Positions 39,662 to 47,341 of a DNA stretch of 47,341 nt are shown here, one piece after another. Made by a program: the position numbers and the translations under genes. Under the pieces are notes generated by a model, which ran no database searches, had not been told where the DNA came from, and was given only the letters and a program-made list of their open reading frames with translations. This DNA is from Gemmatimonadaceae bacterium. GTDB taxonomy: Bacteria; Gemmatimonadota; Gemmatimonadetes; Gemmatimonadales; Gemmatimonadaceae. The stretch is from positions 1 to 47,341 of the forward strand of contig JACDDT010000007.1 of assembly GCA_013816855.1 (NCBI GenBank), read 5' to 3'. Each line of letters starts with the position of its first letter. Positions within the stretch are counted from its first letter, which is position 1.

Positions 39662-40588
39662 TTACTTCGCACCCGTCCCGCCCGCGGCCGGAATGTTCAG
39701 TAGCTCCTTGATCCCGCCGATCGCTCCCATCGCGGCGCTCGCCTCGTACGGAAGGAAAACGGTCTTCTGCGCATTCGCAGCGATCGCCGTCAACGATTCT
39801 AAATACGCCTTCGCGATGAGGTAGCGGGCGGAATCTCCCTCCGCGCCGAGTCCTTTCGCGATCGACTCCAGCGCCTGCGACTCCGCCTGCGCAATTGCCA
39901 GTCTCGCTTGCGCCTGGCCCTCAGCGTCAAGAATCGCAGACTGCTTCCTACCCTCCGCGCTCACGATTGCCGACTGCTTCATTCCTTCGGCGCGGAGGAT
40001 CGCAGACGCCTTTTCTCCCTCCGCCGTCGTCACCACCGCGCGCCTCGAACGCTCGGCGGTCATCTGCTTCTCCATCGTCAGCTTGATCTCCTCCGGCGGA
40101 TCGATGTTCTTGAGCTCGACGCGCACGACTTTCACTCCCCACTGCTGCGTCGCGCTGTCGAGCGCCGCGCGCAGCTGATTGTTGATCTCGTCCCGCGAGC
40201 TGAGCGTGTGGTCGAGGTCGAGCGAGCCGATGACGTTGCGCAGAGCGGAGAGCGTGAGCTGCTCGATTCCGAACTCAAGATTCTGCACCTCGTATGTCGC
40301 GCGCACCGGGTCGATCATCAGGTAGTAGATAACGGCGTCCACTTCCATCGTCACGTTGTCGCGCGTAATCACCGGCTGCGGCTCGATGCGCGTGATGCGC
40401 TCGCGCAGATCGTGCGTCGCGCGCACGGAATCGATGAACGGCAGAATGAGATTGAGCCCGGGCTCCGCCTGGTTATGAAATCTTCCGAAGCGCTCAATGA
40501 TCTTGACTTGCTTTTGCGGGACGACTTTCACGGAGCGCGCGATGACAAGCAGCGCGAGAGCGACAATTGCAAGAAGGACGTATGACAT
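39662..40588 (-). CDS. SPFH/band 7 protein (QmcA/stomatin-like)
   Basis: A 308-aa membrane scaffold protein. One N-terminal helix (about 3-18) is followed by an SPFH domain (VVPQKQVKIIERFGRFHNQA, PGLNLILPFIDSV, RITRIEPQPVITRDNV) and a coiled coil of repeated AEGxKQSAI units (about 190-245). Such proteins form large membrane assemblies that control proteases and lipids. The upstream gene encodes an NfeD protein, the usual partner; the ATG overlaps its stop as TGATG. Confidence 0.94.
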   Translation of the reverse strand: MSYVLLAIVALALLVIARSVKVVPQKQVKIIERFGRFHNQAEPGLNLILPFIDSVRATHDLRERITRIEPQPVITRDNVTMEVDAVIYYLMIDPVRATYEVQNLEFGIEQLTLSALRNVIGSLDLDHTLSSRDEINNQLRAALDSATQQWGVKVVRVELKNIDPPEEIKLTMEKQMTAERSRRAVVTTAEGEKASAILRAEGMKQSAIVSAEGRKQSAILDAEGQAQARLAIAQAESQALESIAKGLGAEGDSARYLIAKAYLESLTAIAANAQKTVFLPYEASAAMGAIGGIKELLNIPAAGGTGAK

Positions 40589-41064
40589 CAGAGCTCCATC
40601 ATATGGTAGCCGGTGGTGTTCGAGTTGAGCTGCTGCACCGGTGCGACAAGAAGTACGATTCCGTCGGCGCCGAGCACTTCGACGAGGGCGCCCGCTTTGA
40701 TGCGCTCGGTGCTGTTGGCGGCCCAGTCGTTTCCCGCGACCAGGATTCGTCCGCCGTGCGTCACCGGGTCGATCTCGCTAGTCACAGTGCCGGTTTGTCC
40801 GATGAGAGCGTCGGTCCGCGAGATCACTCCCTTGCTTCCGTGAAGTCTGCGAAGAAGGCGCGGCCTAAGCGCGGCTGCGAGGACAACCGCGGAGATTCCG
40901 AAACCGATGAGCTGTCCGGGCAGCGGAAGGCCGATTGCCGAAAGAAGGCCGGCGATGATCGCCGCGACTCCCACGAACAGAAAGATCAAGCCGAGGTGCA
41001 TCGCCTCGACGCCGAGTGCGATGACGCCGAGGAGAATCCAGACGATTGTTGCGTTCAATTGCAT
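40588..41064 (-). CDS. NfeD-like membrane protein
   Basis: A 158-aa short NfeD protein. Three or four helices (about 5-75, with WILLGVIALGVEAMHLGLIF) come before a C-terminal OB-fold domain (LIGQTGTVTSEIDPVTHGGRI, VEVLGADGIVLLVAP). Short NfeD proteins work with SPFH partners; the next gene is one. The start is ATG 41064, before MQLNATIVWILL; an in-frame upstream extension to 41151 lacks conservation. It is divergent from the symporter partner gene. Confidence 0.92.
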   Translation of the reverse strand: MQLNATIVWILLGVIALGVEAMHLGLIFLFVGVAAIIAGLLSAIGLPLPGQLIGFGISAVVLAAALRPRLLRRLHGSKGVISRTDALIGQTGTVTSEIDPVTHGGRILVAGNDWAANSTERIKAGALVEVLGADGIVLLVAPVQQLNSNTTGYHMMEL

Positions 41065-41160
41065 TCCATAATCTGGGAGAGAGTGGCGCGGTGCGCGAGA
41101 TTTTTGTCGTTGTCGCCGGGGGGACTTCAATAAGCGCGGGGTGAAGCGCATTCTTGTGCG

Positions 41161-41625
41161 GTGCCCCCCACCCCACCGAACGCCGTAAAGCGCGCCGCGC
41201 TCGCCGCGATAGTAGCATCCATCGTCGCAATCCTCATCGGCTACGCGGCCGCGTTCGTGCCTGGCGGTGCTCCGCCCTGGGCGCCGTGGCTGCTCGCGAT
41301 TGGAATTCCCGCATCAATCGGCGGGATTGTCGTCCTCGGCGCATCGCGCGGATCGTCCGGTGCCCACGCACTTACGATTCCCATCGTCTTCGTCACCGCG
41401 ACGCTCGCGATCGGCTTCTCGCTCGCCCTCGCCCTGCCGGCGAACGAAAGTGCGACGAGCACGTTATGGCTAGGCCTCCCTGCCCGGGCGGCGATCCTCG
41501 TTTATGGTATTGGCATTCTTCCCGCCGTCGTCCTGCCTGTCGCGTACGCGCTGACCTTCGACGCGCATACTCTCAGTGCCGAGGACGTGGATCGCGTGAA
41601 GCGAATGGCGGCGGACCGGGAATGA
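41161..41625 (+). CDS. Small membrane subunit next to the sodium:solute symporter
   Basis: A 154-aa protein with about four membrane helices (13-33, 41-58, 70-92, 106-130). The last is followed by a cytosolic tail LTFDAHTLSAEDVDRVKRMA. Start GTG 41161. Its stop overlaps the symporter ATG (ATGA), so the two are coupled. Many SSS-family carriers have a short membrane partner encoded directly upstream; by position and topology this is one, but no named family was recognised. Confidence 0.82.
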   Translation: MPPTPPNAVKRAALAAIVASIVAILIGYAAAFVPGGAPPWAPWLLAIGIPASIGGIVVLGASRGSSGAHALTIPIVFVTATLAIGFSLALALPANESATSTLWLGLPARAAILVYGIGILPAVVLPVAYALTFDAHTLSAEDVDRVKRMAADRE

Positions 41626-43124
41626 ACGCGCACTTCACGCTGCTTCAGACTTCCCTGCCGAGAATCGCGCAGCCGATGGTCATCGTAGTCGGCGCCGCAT
41701 ATTTCGCGTGCGTCATCGCCATCAGCGTGTGGGCGTCGCGGCGCACGAAGACGACGAGCGATTTCTTCGTCGCGGGAAAAGGCATCGGCCTGGTCGCGAT
41801 GACGGCGGCGGCATCTGTTTCGGGATTTGCGTTCATCGGCGGGCCGGGGCTGATCTACGCGGTCGGGCTCGGCGCGCTCGCAATCGTTTTACCCGCCTCC
41901 GTGACGAACGTCATGGGCGCGTGGGTATTGGCGAAGCGAATGCGGCTTCTGGGCGAAGCGCGCGGACTGCTCACCGTCCCTGACGCGATCGGCGCGCGGT
42001 ACCGGTCACCGAAAGCCCAGGGACTCGCCGGGCTCGCCATTCTCGTCGGAGTCATCGGCTACGTCGCCACGAACGCGCTCGCGATGGGCGTGGTGATCAA
42101 CGCGATCTTCGGAGTAGGGCTCGGCTGGGGAATCTGGATCGGAATGGGAATCACTCTCGCCTACTCCGTCGCTGGCGGCATTCTCGCCGGGATCTACAAC
42201 GACGTATTTCAGGGCGCGCTGATGGCGGTGGCGTCCATTCTCGTCTTCGTCTACATACTTGTCGGCGGCGGCGGGCTCGGCGCGATGTCGCACACTATTC
42301 TCATTCACGATCCGCAGTTCCTTGGACCGTGGGGGAAGATGACGCCGCTTGCCGCGCTCTCCCTCTATTTCGTCTTCTCGATGGGCTCGCTCGGCCAGCC
42401 GCAGGGGATCCACCGCTACTACATGCTCCGCGATCCGCGGCTCCTCAAGTGGTACCCGCTGCTGAAGACGTTCGCGCTGATTCTCGTCCTCCTCCTCTTC
42501 TTTGGAGTGGGAATCGCGGTAAAGGCTTTCGTCGCGGGAGGACGGCTCGCTCCGCCGGCGACTCCCGACCAGGCGACGCCCACGCTTCTGCTCAACGTAG
42601 CACCGCTTATTCTCGCGGCCCTCGTCTTTTCCGGAGTGGCCGCGGCGACGATGAGCGGCGTGAACGCCTTCATCAACATCGGCGCGGCCGCCGTGACGCA
42701 CGACTTTCCGATCGCGCTTGGCAGGAAGGTGAGTCACGGTCTCGCCTGGGCGCGCGGCGCGACGGCGGTCATCGCGCTCGCCGGCGCGCTCATCGCCCAG
42801 TTCTCGGGGACAATGGTAGCGTTTCTCGGAATCTTCGGATGGGGACTGTTCGGCTCAACCCTCGTGCCGGCGCTCGCCATCGGACTCAATTGGGAGGGCG
42901 CCACGCCCGCCGGTGCAATTGCGTCTATGGGAACGGGGCTCGTCGTCACGCTCGCGCTCGAGACCGCTTCGTTTTTCAAGGTTTTCAAATTTCCGGCCGG
43001 AGTTACTGCGTCAGCGGTGGCGCTGGTGCTTTCGATCCTCGTTTTCTTCATCGTATCGCAAATCACGCGCAGCAGCGCAGCAGGAGCGATCGATCCGGAC
43101 GTACGTCTAATAATGGAAATGTGA
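41622..43124 (+). CDS. Sodium:solute symporter (SSS family)
   Basis: A 500-aa carrier with about 13 membrane helices. Family marks are [20 protein letters not shown] near the N-terminus, [39 protein letters not shown] and [21 protein letters not shown]. It should take up a small organic solute with Na+; the substrate could be a carboxylate, amino acid or other. The start is ATG 41622. A longer reading frame from 41154 is the out-of-frame shadow of the small subunit gene. RuvB follows 22 bp later. Confidence 0.93.
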   Translation: MNAHFTLLQTSLPRIAQPMVIVVGAAYFACVIAISVWASRRTKTTSDFFVAGKGIGLVAMTAAASVSGFAFIGGPGLIYAVGLGALAIVLPASVTNVMGAWVLAKRMRLLGEARGLLTVPDAIGARYRSPKAQGLAGLAILVGVIGYVATNALAMGVVINAIFGVGLGWGIWIGMGITLAYSVAGGILAGIYNDVFQGALMAVASILVFVYILVGGGGLGAMSHTILIHDPQFLGPWGKMTPLAALSLYFVFSMGSLGQPQGIHRYYMLRDPRLLKWYPLLKTFALILVLLLFFGVGIAVKAFVAGGRLAPPATPDQATPTLLLNVAPLILAALVFSGVAAATMSGVNAFINIGAAAVTHDFPIALGRKVSHGLAWARGATAVIALAGALIAQFSGTMVAFLGIFGWGLFGSTLVPALAIGLNWEGATPAGAIASMGTGLVVTLALETASFFKVFKFPAGVTASAVALVLSILVFFIVSQITRSSAAGAIDPDVRLIMEM

Positions 43125-43146
43125 GGGCGCGCCGAAGCTTACATTT

Positions 43147-44178
43147 ATGGCCGTGACCCGCACCGAGATCACCACTCCGGAAGTTCTTGCCGACGAGTCA
43201 GTCGTCGAGCTGTCGCTCAGGCCGCAACGGCTTTCCGAGTTCATCGGTCAAGATCGCGTCAAGGAATCTCTCCGCATCTATATAGATGCCGCTCTTGCCC
43301 GCCGGGAGCCGCTCGACCACGCTCTCTTCTTCGGTCCGCCGGGACTCGGCAAGACGACGCTCGCCGAGCTGATCGCGCGCGAGCTGGGCGTCAATATCCG
43401 GACGACATCGGGCCCCGCTCTTGAAAAGCCCGGCGATCTCGTGGGCACTCTGACGAATCTTCGCGCCGGCGACATTCTTTTTATCGACGAGATCCATCGC
43501 CTCCGTCCCGTCATCGAGGAGTTTCTCTATCCGGCGATGGAAGATTTTAAGATCGAGATCCGGCTCTCCGAAGGTCCGAAGGCGCAGACGATCACGATGC
43601 CCATCGAGCGCTTCACTCTCGTTGGCGCGACTACGCGGCTCGGGATGCTCACGCCGCCGATGCGCGCGCGCTTCGGAATCGAGCAGCGCCTCAACTATTA
43701 TCCGCCGGCCGACCTCGAGCAGATCGTGATGCGCACCGCCGAAGTAATGAACGTAACAGTGGATAGCGCCGGCGCGCAGGAGATTGCGAAGCGCTCGCGC
43801 GGCACGCCGCGTGTCGCGAACCGTCTTCTCCGCAGAATTCGCGATTACGCGCAGGTCCGGGCAGACGGCCACATCACGAAATCCGTGGCAGACGATGCGC
43901 TGCAGCTTCTCGAAGTGGATCAGTTCGGGCTCGACGACATGGACGCCCGCATCCTCAAGGCCATTATCGAGAAGTTCGACGGGGGACCGGTCGGCGTTGG
44001 CACCATTGCCGCTGCCGTTGGAGAGGATGTCGGAACGCTCGAAGAGGTTTACGAGCCGTTCCTCGTTCAAAACGGTTTTCTCCAGCGCACGCCGCGCGGA
44101 CGGATGGCGACGGCGCAGGCGTACAAGCATTTTGGATTCAATCCCCCCAGCCCCGGCGACCAGCAGGCATTGTTCTAG
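43147..44178 (+). CDS. ruvB: Holliday junction branch-migration ATPase RuvB
   Basis: AAA+ motor of 343 aa. Walker [12 protein letters not shown] (62-72), Walker [12 protein letters not shown], the RuvB-specific loop with [18 protein letters not shown], sensor 1 [11 protein letters not shown] and a C-terminal winged helix ([18 protein letters not shown]) are complete. It works with RuvA at Holliday junctions. It is separated from ruvCA by 11 kb and instead heads a run that ends in queA, an arrangement seen in many genomes as ruvB-queA. Confidence 0.97.
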   Translation: MAVTRTEITTPEVLADESVVELSLRPQRLSEFIGQDRVKESLRIYIDAALARREPLDHALFFGPPGLGKTTLAELIARELGVNIRTTSGPALEKPGDLVGTLTNLRAGDILFIDEIHRLRPVIEEFLYPAMEDFKIEIRLSEGPKAQTITMPIERFTLVGATTRLGMLTPPMRARFGIEQRLNYYPPADLEQIVMRTAEVMNVTVDSAGAQEIAKRSRGTPRVANRLLRRIRDYAQVRADGHITKSVADDALQLLEVDQFGLDDMDARILKAIIEKFDGGPVGVGTIAAAVGEDVGTLEEVYEPFLVQNGFLQRTPRGRMATAQAYKHFGFNPPSPGDQQALF

Positions 44179-44181
44179 GCG

Positions 44182-44538
44182 ATGAGACTTTTCTTCGTAA
44201 CGACGCTTCTGGGCGGATTTGGAGCAGCGGCTGGCTCTATGATCGGGCATTTCTTTGGACAAAATGCACTTAACGCTGGTGCAGTGCTCGGCGGGATGGT
44301 CGCCGTGGCGTTTGCTGTGTGGGTAGCGGCGAAGTTTGCATGGATCCGGAGAAGAAATTTTCGGCTGACGCTGGTAGGAGGGGAGATCGGATTCCTTGTC
44401 GCAGCGGCAGTTGCAGTGCGGATGCTTTCCAGTCCGATAGGTCCAATTCTTAGCTCTATGTTGATCGGCGCGGGTGCCTTGATCGGCAGCAGGGTGGACA
44501 CGGGGGAAAAAGCAAATGGAGTCGATCCGCAAGCTTGA
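44182..44538 (+). CDS. Small polytopic membrane protein
   Basis: A 118-aa protein with three or four Gly/Ala-rich helices (about 3-23, 32-52, 65-81, 86-103) and a short polar tail. It has no recognised family. It starts 3 bp after ruvB and overlaps the following gene by 23 bp. A role in the ruvB-queA run is not obvious. Confidence 0.75.
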   Translation: MRLFFVTTLLGGFGAAAGSMIGHFFGQNALNAGAVLGGMVAVAFAVWVAAKFAWIRRRNFRLTLVGGEIGFLVAAAVAVRMLSSPIGPILSSMLIGAGALIGSRVDTGEKANGVDPQA

Positions 44539-45346
44539 ACGCAGTGCGCGTTTTATGTGCGTCGCTGCGATCATCAGCGTCGGGGCTGCGTCCTCAGCGG
44601 TGGCGCAGTCGCCCGCTCCGAACTGGCGCGATTTTCAAACGCTGAGCTTCGGCCGTGTTCGAGCTATCGCGCAGATTTCTTCCGCGCGCACGGTTCGCCT
44701 GATTACTGCCATCGACAACGCGCGTCTCATCGGCCCCGACGTTCAGCTGGATACTGTCCTCGCCTGGAAGACCCGTCTCTGGAATGAGCTCGACAACCCG
44801 AAGCAATTGCAATACGTGCTCGGCAATGCGTTTCTCGTTCAGCCTTTCGCAACGGATTCCGCCACCATCGGCTATCTGCTCACAGTTGCGGACACCGCGG
44901 GTGAATCGAAGCAGGCGATTCTCGACAAGGGCGCAATCGAGGAATTTCTCGATCTCCTCAGCAACGCCGTCACCGCTGGCAAGATTCTGAGCGATGCGGA
45001 GCTGCACAAGAACGCGCCCATCGTGACGACCCAGGTATCGCTCGCAAAGCCGTACAAGGCGGTGTATCCGAGAACAGCGAAGCTCGTGGGAGTGTCCGGT
45101 TCCGCGCTCATCCAGTTTGTCGTCGATGCAGCGGGCGAAGTGAAGCCGGGCTCGGTGACGACTATCGAGGCGACGTACAAGGATTTTGGTGACGCGGCCG
45201 CGTCCTACGTGACTGAAATGGCGTTCATCCCTGCGACAATAGACGGCCACGCCGTCGAGCGATTGGTGCAGTATCCGTTCGACTTCAAGCTGAGCACCGT
45301 GATGCCGATCACGCCGTTTCAGGTTCCGGTGAGGCGCACGAGATAG
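44516..45346 (+). CDS. Exported protein with TonB C-terminal-like domain
   Basis: A 276-aa protein with a signal peptide (hydrophobic about 13-29, cut near AVAQS). The middle is helical. The C-terminal part (about 185-265) looks like the TonB C-terminal fold: GSALIQFVVDAAGEVKPGSV, YVTEMAFIPATIDGHAVERL, VQYPFDFKL. It lacks the Pro-rich span and membrane anchor of a true TonB, so it is probably a periplasmic TonB-fold protein. The start is ATG 44516 with GGGGAAA upstream. Its stop TAG overlaps the probable ATA start of queA. Confidence 0.82.
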   Translation: MESIRKLERSARFMCVAAIISVGAASSAVAQSPAPNWRDFQTLSFGRVRAIAQISSARTVRLITAIDNARLIGPDVQLDTVLAWKTRLWNELDNPKQLQYVLGNAFLVQPFATDSATIGYLLTVADTAGESKQAILDKGAIEEFLDLLSNAVTAGKILSDAELHKNAPIVTTQVSLAKPYKAVYPRTAKLVGVSGSALIQFVVDAAGEVKPGSVTTIEATYKDFGDAAASYVTEMAFIPATIDGHAVERLVQYPFDFKLSTVMPITPFQVPVRRTR

Positions 45347-46392
45347 CGGACGACGCGAAGGACGGCTCCCGCACCTCCCACTACGACTTCGACTTAGATC
45401 CGTCGCGCGTCGCGCAGCATCCGCCGGATGTTCGCGGTGAGAGCCGGCTGCTCGTGGTCGATCGTGCGGGCGCGGGAATTTCGCACCGAATATTCAATGA
45501 CCTTGCCGAGCTGATTCCGGCGGGTGATGCGCTGGTCGTGAACACGACCCGGGTGATGCGCGCGCGTCTCATCGGTAAGCGCGACAACGGAGCGACTGCC
45601 GAGATTTTTCTTCTCCGCGCGACGGGGCCCGCCACATACGAGGCGATGGTGCATCCGGGGGGGAAACTAAAGCCGGGAAAGCGAGTCACGGTCGCACCGG
45701 ATTTGATTGTTGAGATCGAATCGACGACCGAGAGGCGTACGCGCATCGTAAGGATCATCTCACAGATGCCTGTCGAGACCGCCATCGAGACCTTCGGACA
45801 CGTGCCGCTTCCGCCTTACATCAAGCGTACTGACGAAATCGTGGACGCGGAACGCTACCAGACCGTTTACGCGGGGGAGAAGGGGTCCGTCGCTGCGCCG
45901 ACCGCTGGACTTCATTTCACTCGCGAGCTGCTCGACGCGCTCGAAACGAAAGGAGTGCGGCGCGCCGAGGTCGTGCTGCATGTCGGGGCGGGCACCTTCA
46001 AGCCGGTCGAAGTGGATGACCCGGCGGAGCACGTAATGCACGAGGAGACGTATACGCTTTCGGAAGAGAGCGCCCGCGTGCTTAACGAGACTCGCGCGAA
46101 CGGCGGAAAAATCTGGGCGGTGGGAACCACGAGTGTGCGAACGCTCGAGAGCTGCGTTGGTGACGACGGCTTTTTCGCGGCGATGTCGGGCGAGACGCGG
46201 ATCTTCATTCGTCCGCCGTATGAGTTCCGCGCAGTGGATCGGCTCATCACGAATTTCCATCTACCGAGGTCGACGCTGATGATGCTGGTCGTTGCATTCG
46301 CGGGTTACGATCTCACGATGCTTGCGTACACCGAAGCGATCGCGGGCGATTACAGATTTTTTTCTTACGGCGACGCGTTGGTGATCATATAG
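45343..46392 (+). CDS. queA: S-adenosylmethionine:tRNA ribosyltransferase-isomerase, non-canonical start
   Basis: Enzyme of queuosine synthesis that moves the ribosyl part of SAM to 7-aminomethyl-7-deazaguanine in tRNA. Conserved parts are SHYDFDLDPSRVAQHP and ESRLLVVDR at the N-terminus, NTTRVMRARL, PTAGLHFTRELLD, HVGAGTFKPVEVDD and TTSVRTLES. The first ATG/GTG/TTG in frame is GTG 45454, which would remove the conserved N-terminus and give only 312 aa. The frame is open back to a stop near 45214 without any of these codons. The best start is ATA 45343, 8 bases after GGTGAGG and overlapping the upstream stop as ATAG. It gives 349 aa, the normal QueA size. Confidence 0.85.
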   Translation: MADDAKDGSRTSHYDFDLDPSRVAQHPPDVRGESRLLVVDRAGAGISHRIFNDLAELIPAGDALVVNTTRVMRARLIGKRDNGATAEIFLLRATGPATYEAMVHPGGKLKPGKRVTVAPDLIVEIESTTERRTRIVRIISQMPVETAIETFGHVPLPPYIKRTDEIVDAERYQTVYAGEKGSVAAPTAGLHFTRELLDALETKGVRRAEVVLHVGAGTFKPVEVDDPAEHVMHEETYTLSEESARVLNETRANGGKIWAVGTTSVRTLESCVGDDGFFAAMSGETRIFIRPPYEFRAVDRLITNFHLPRSTLMMLVVAFAGYDLTMLAYTEAIAGDYRFFSYGDALVII

Positions 46393-46475
46393 ATGGGCGT
46401 TGACTTAAATGTCTGTCCCCTCCAGCGGACACCACACCAGGCGAGCAAGGTCGCAAACATCAGTTAACAGCTTGC

Positions 46476-46508
46476 CCCGAAAGGACTTAACCGAAAGTCA
46501 TCTTTGGG
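46476..46508 (+). other. Hairpin in the queA / acidic-protein interval
   Basis: GACTT (46484-46488) pairs with AAGTC (46495-46499), and the outer CCC-G-AAAG pairs with CTTTGGG (46502-46508), giving a 12-bp stem with two small bulges and a 6-base loop. It lies 84 bp after queA and 75 bp before the acidic-protein ATG, in a 191-bp interval with no other supported feature. It may be a leader structure or part of the queA 3' end. No U-run follows. Confidence 0.45.
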
Positions 46509-46583
46509 CCTCCGCGTTGCATTACATGTTGGTATGTGGAGTCCGCACGCCAGACTTCTTATGTCCTTGAAACGGAGAGACCG

Positions 46584-47204
46584 ATGAAGAAGCTACGCGC
46601 CCTGTTCGTCCTGTTCAGCCTCGTCGTTCTCGCCGCGCCCGCCGGCGCGCAGCGGAGAGGGCATGGCCACGAAGGTGAAAAACGGCGCGGCGGAATTTCA
46701 GAGTCCGATCGCCGCGGTGATGACGGAGAGCGTGACGAACACGAGTCGCGCAAGGTTCGTGACGATGACGGCGACGATGAGGACGATGATGATGAGCGCA
46801 GCGGCGTGCTTGGAAATCGCCGCGGACACGACGATGACGACGCCGATGATGAGGACGATGATGATGATGACGACAACGACGGGGGCCGTGCCTCCCGGAC
46901 GGGTTGCACGGTGAGCAACGGCTGCGACGTGATTGGCAGAACTATGCCGAATACTCTTCCGGAGATGATTAACGCTGTGTTGGTGTCGCGTGGACAACTG
47001 ACGCAGTCGGGAAGAAGCTGGCTTGGCGGCGGTAATTTCTCCCCGCGGTTTTCGCGCTCGAGCACGGCCGCGCCGGCACGGGTGACGTGGGTGGACCGGA
47101 AACACAATGTCAGCCAACAGTGGCTGGACACGAACCGGGACGGACGTGCCGACATCGTGCGATTCTATCGCGGGGGCCGGCTCATTCGCACGGTGCGCAG
47201 ATAG
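46584..47204 (+). CDS. Secreted Asp/Glu-rich protein
   Basis: A 206-aa exported protein. The signal peptide KKLRALFVLFSLVVLAAPAG ends in AGAQ, with the cut near residue 23. A His/Gly/Arg segment is followed by a strongly acidic region with several runs of four to seven Asp (about 58-100), two Cys in GCTVSNGCDVIG and a C-terminal part with WLDTNRDGRADIVRFY, which resembles a calcium-binding DxNxDGxxD loop. It may bind cations or mineral surfaces outside the cell; no family is recognised. The start is ATG 46584 with GGAGAG 5 bases upstream; a longer frame from 46536 lacks support. Confidence 0.83.
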   Translation: MKKLRALFVLFSLVVLAAPAGAQRRGHGHEGEKRRGGISESDRRGDDGERDEHESRKVRDDDGDDEDDDDERSGVLGNRRGHDDDDADDEDDDDDDDNDGGRASRTGCTVSNGCDVIGRTMPNTLPEMINAVLVSRGQLTQSGRSWLGGGNFSPRFSRSSTAAPARVTWVDRKHNVSQQWLDTNRDGRADIVRFYRGGRLIRTVRR

Positions 47205-47221
47205 CAAACGCGGTTTTGACC

Positions 47222-47253
47222 AAAAAAGGCGCGCCGAACGGCGCGCCTTTTTT
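47222..47253. terminator. Strong bidirectional intrinsic terminator
   Basis: Six A, GGCGCGCC, a GAAC loop, GGCGCGCC and six T form a textbook intrinsic terminator in both directions. It serves the acidic-protein gene on the plus strand and the partial gene on the minus strand. Confidence 0.95.
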
Positions 47254-47259
47254 GTCAGT

Positions 47260-47341
47260 TTACTTGTTCTTGAGCTCCATCACCCAGACATCACTCTCTC
47301 GGGTGCCGAGGGTGAAAAAAATATTCTTGGAATCGGCCCAG
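47260..47341 (-). CDS. C-terminal end of an unknown gene (partial)
   Basis: The last 26 codons of a minus-strand gene cut by the window edge. It reads WADSKNIFFTLGTRESDVWV, then MELKNK and TAA at 47262-47260, 7 bp from the terminator. The pattern of a propeller-like blade (DSKNIFFTLGTRESDVWVMEL) recalls WD40/PD40-type beta-propellers, but 26 residues are too few for a firm call. Confidence 0.6.
   Translation of the reverse strand, partial: WADSKNIFFTLGTRESDVWVMELKNK

Noticed and set aside
41154-41621. N-terminal extension of the symporter frame
   Set aside because: This part is Arg-rich and out of frame with a good membrane protein gene; the symporter begins at ATG 41622 with a coupled start.
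43198-44574. 458-codon minus-strand frame opposite ruvB
   Set aside because: RuvB on the other strand is complete with all motifs; the opposite frame has no recognisable features.
44516-45346. True TonB energy transducer
   Set aside because: It lacks the Pro-rich periplasm-spanning region and membrane anchor and has no ExbB/ExbD neighbours; only the C-terminal fold is TonB-like.
46764-46880. GATGAC repeats as a CRISPR or satellite array
   Set aside because: The repeats are in frame and encode Asp/Glu runs inside a gene with a signal peptide; there are no spacers.

Overview
The window is a compact, GC-rich chromosomal segment with 49 protein-coding genes, one of them cut by the right edge. 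No tRNA, rRNA, CRISPR array, insertion sequence or phage gene was seen. Gene content suggests Gemmatimonadota or a close FCB-group relative. It combines a PorX-type response regulator/PglZ protein, lipid A and LPS genes, a DUF4390 protein beside an NtrYX-like pair, a short LA_3696-like protein, several secreted beta-barrel proteins and many GTG/TTG starts. The phylum call is an inference from family content and was not tested by a search.

Layout, left to right. (1) 0.2-3.1 kb: a threonine-to-glycine pair (tdh, kbl) and a secreted barrel protein. (2) 3.1-5.6 kb, minus strand: 3-methyladenine DNA glycosylase and a NYN nuclease/LOTUS protein, separated by a long inverted-repeat element. (3) 5.8-10.8 kb: a tight operon of NtrY-like kinase, 97-aa membrane protein, sigma-54 activator, Omp85-like barrel and DUF4390 protein. 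(4) 10.8-16.4 kb, minus strand: HNH protein, then the operon PBP1A, TRZ/ATZ-type deaminase, ilvE; a second inverted-repeat element follows ilvE. (5) 16.4-18.6 kb: tyrS and a PadR regulator with a clear promoter and two operator-like boxes. (6) 18.6-30.0 kb, minus strand: ten closely packed genes starting with porX, then an MsbA-like exporter, four glycosyltransferases, an LpxL-type acyltransferase, a peptide-type ABC permease, a PQQ-type sugar dehydrogenase and a TPR-like membrane protein. (7) 30.0-32.4 kb: hypothetical gene, yebC, ruvC, ruvA. (8) 32.4-41.1 kb: mixed metabolic and membrane genes (ATP-pyrophosphatase, DUF4242, DinB, alpha/beta hydrolase, aminotransferase, MOSC, DedA, flavodoxin-fold reductase, SPFH/NfeD pair). 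(9) 41.2-46.4 kb: sodium:solute symporter with small partner, ruvB, small membrane protein, TonB-domain protein and queA. (10) 46.4-47.3 kb: a secreted Asp/Glu-rich protein, a strong terminator and the C-terminal end of another gene.

The main functional groups are envelope building (PBP1A, MsbA, LpxL, glycosyltransferases, Omp85-like barrel), envelope-linked signalling (NtrYX-like pair, PorX) and recombination/repair (ruvA, ruvB, ruvC, mpg). The observations most worth a second look are the PadR autoregulatory region, the two related inverted-repeat elements placed just after stop codons, queA with no ATG/GTG/TTG start before its conserved N-terminus, PorX leading the LPS operon, and the NYN-LOTUS protein with an RGG linker.
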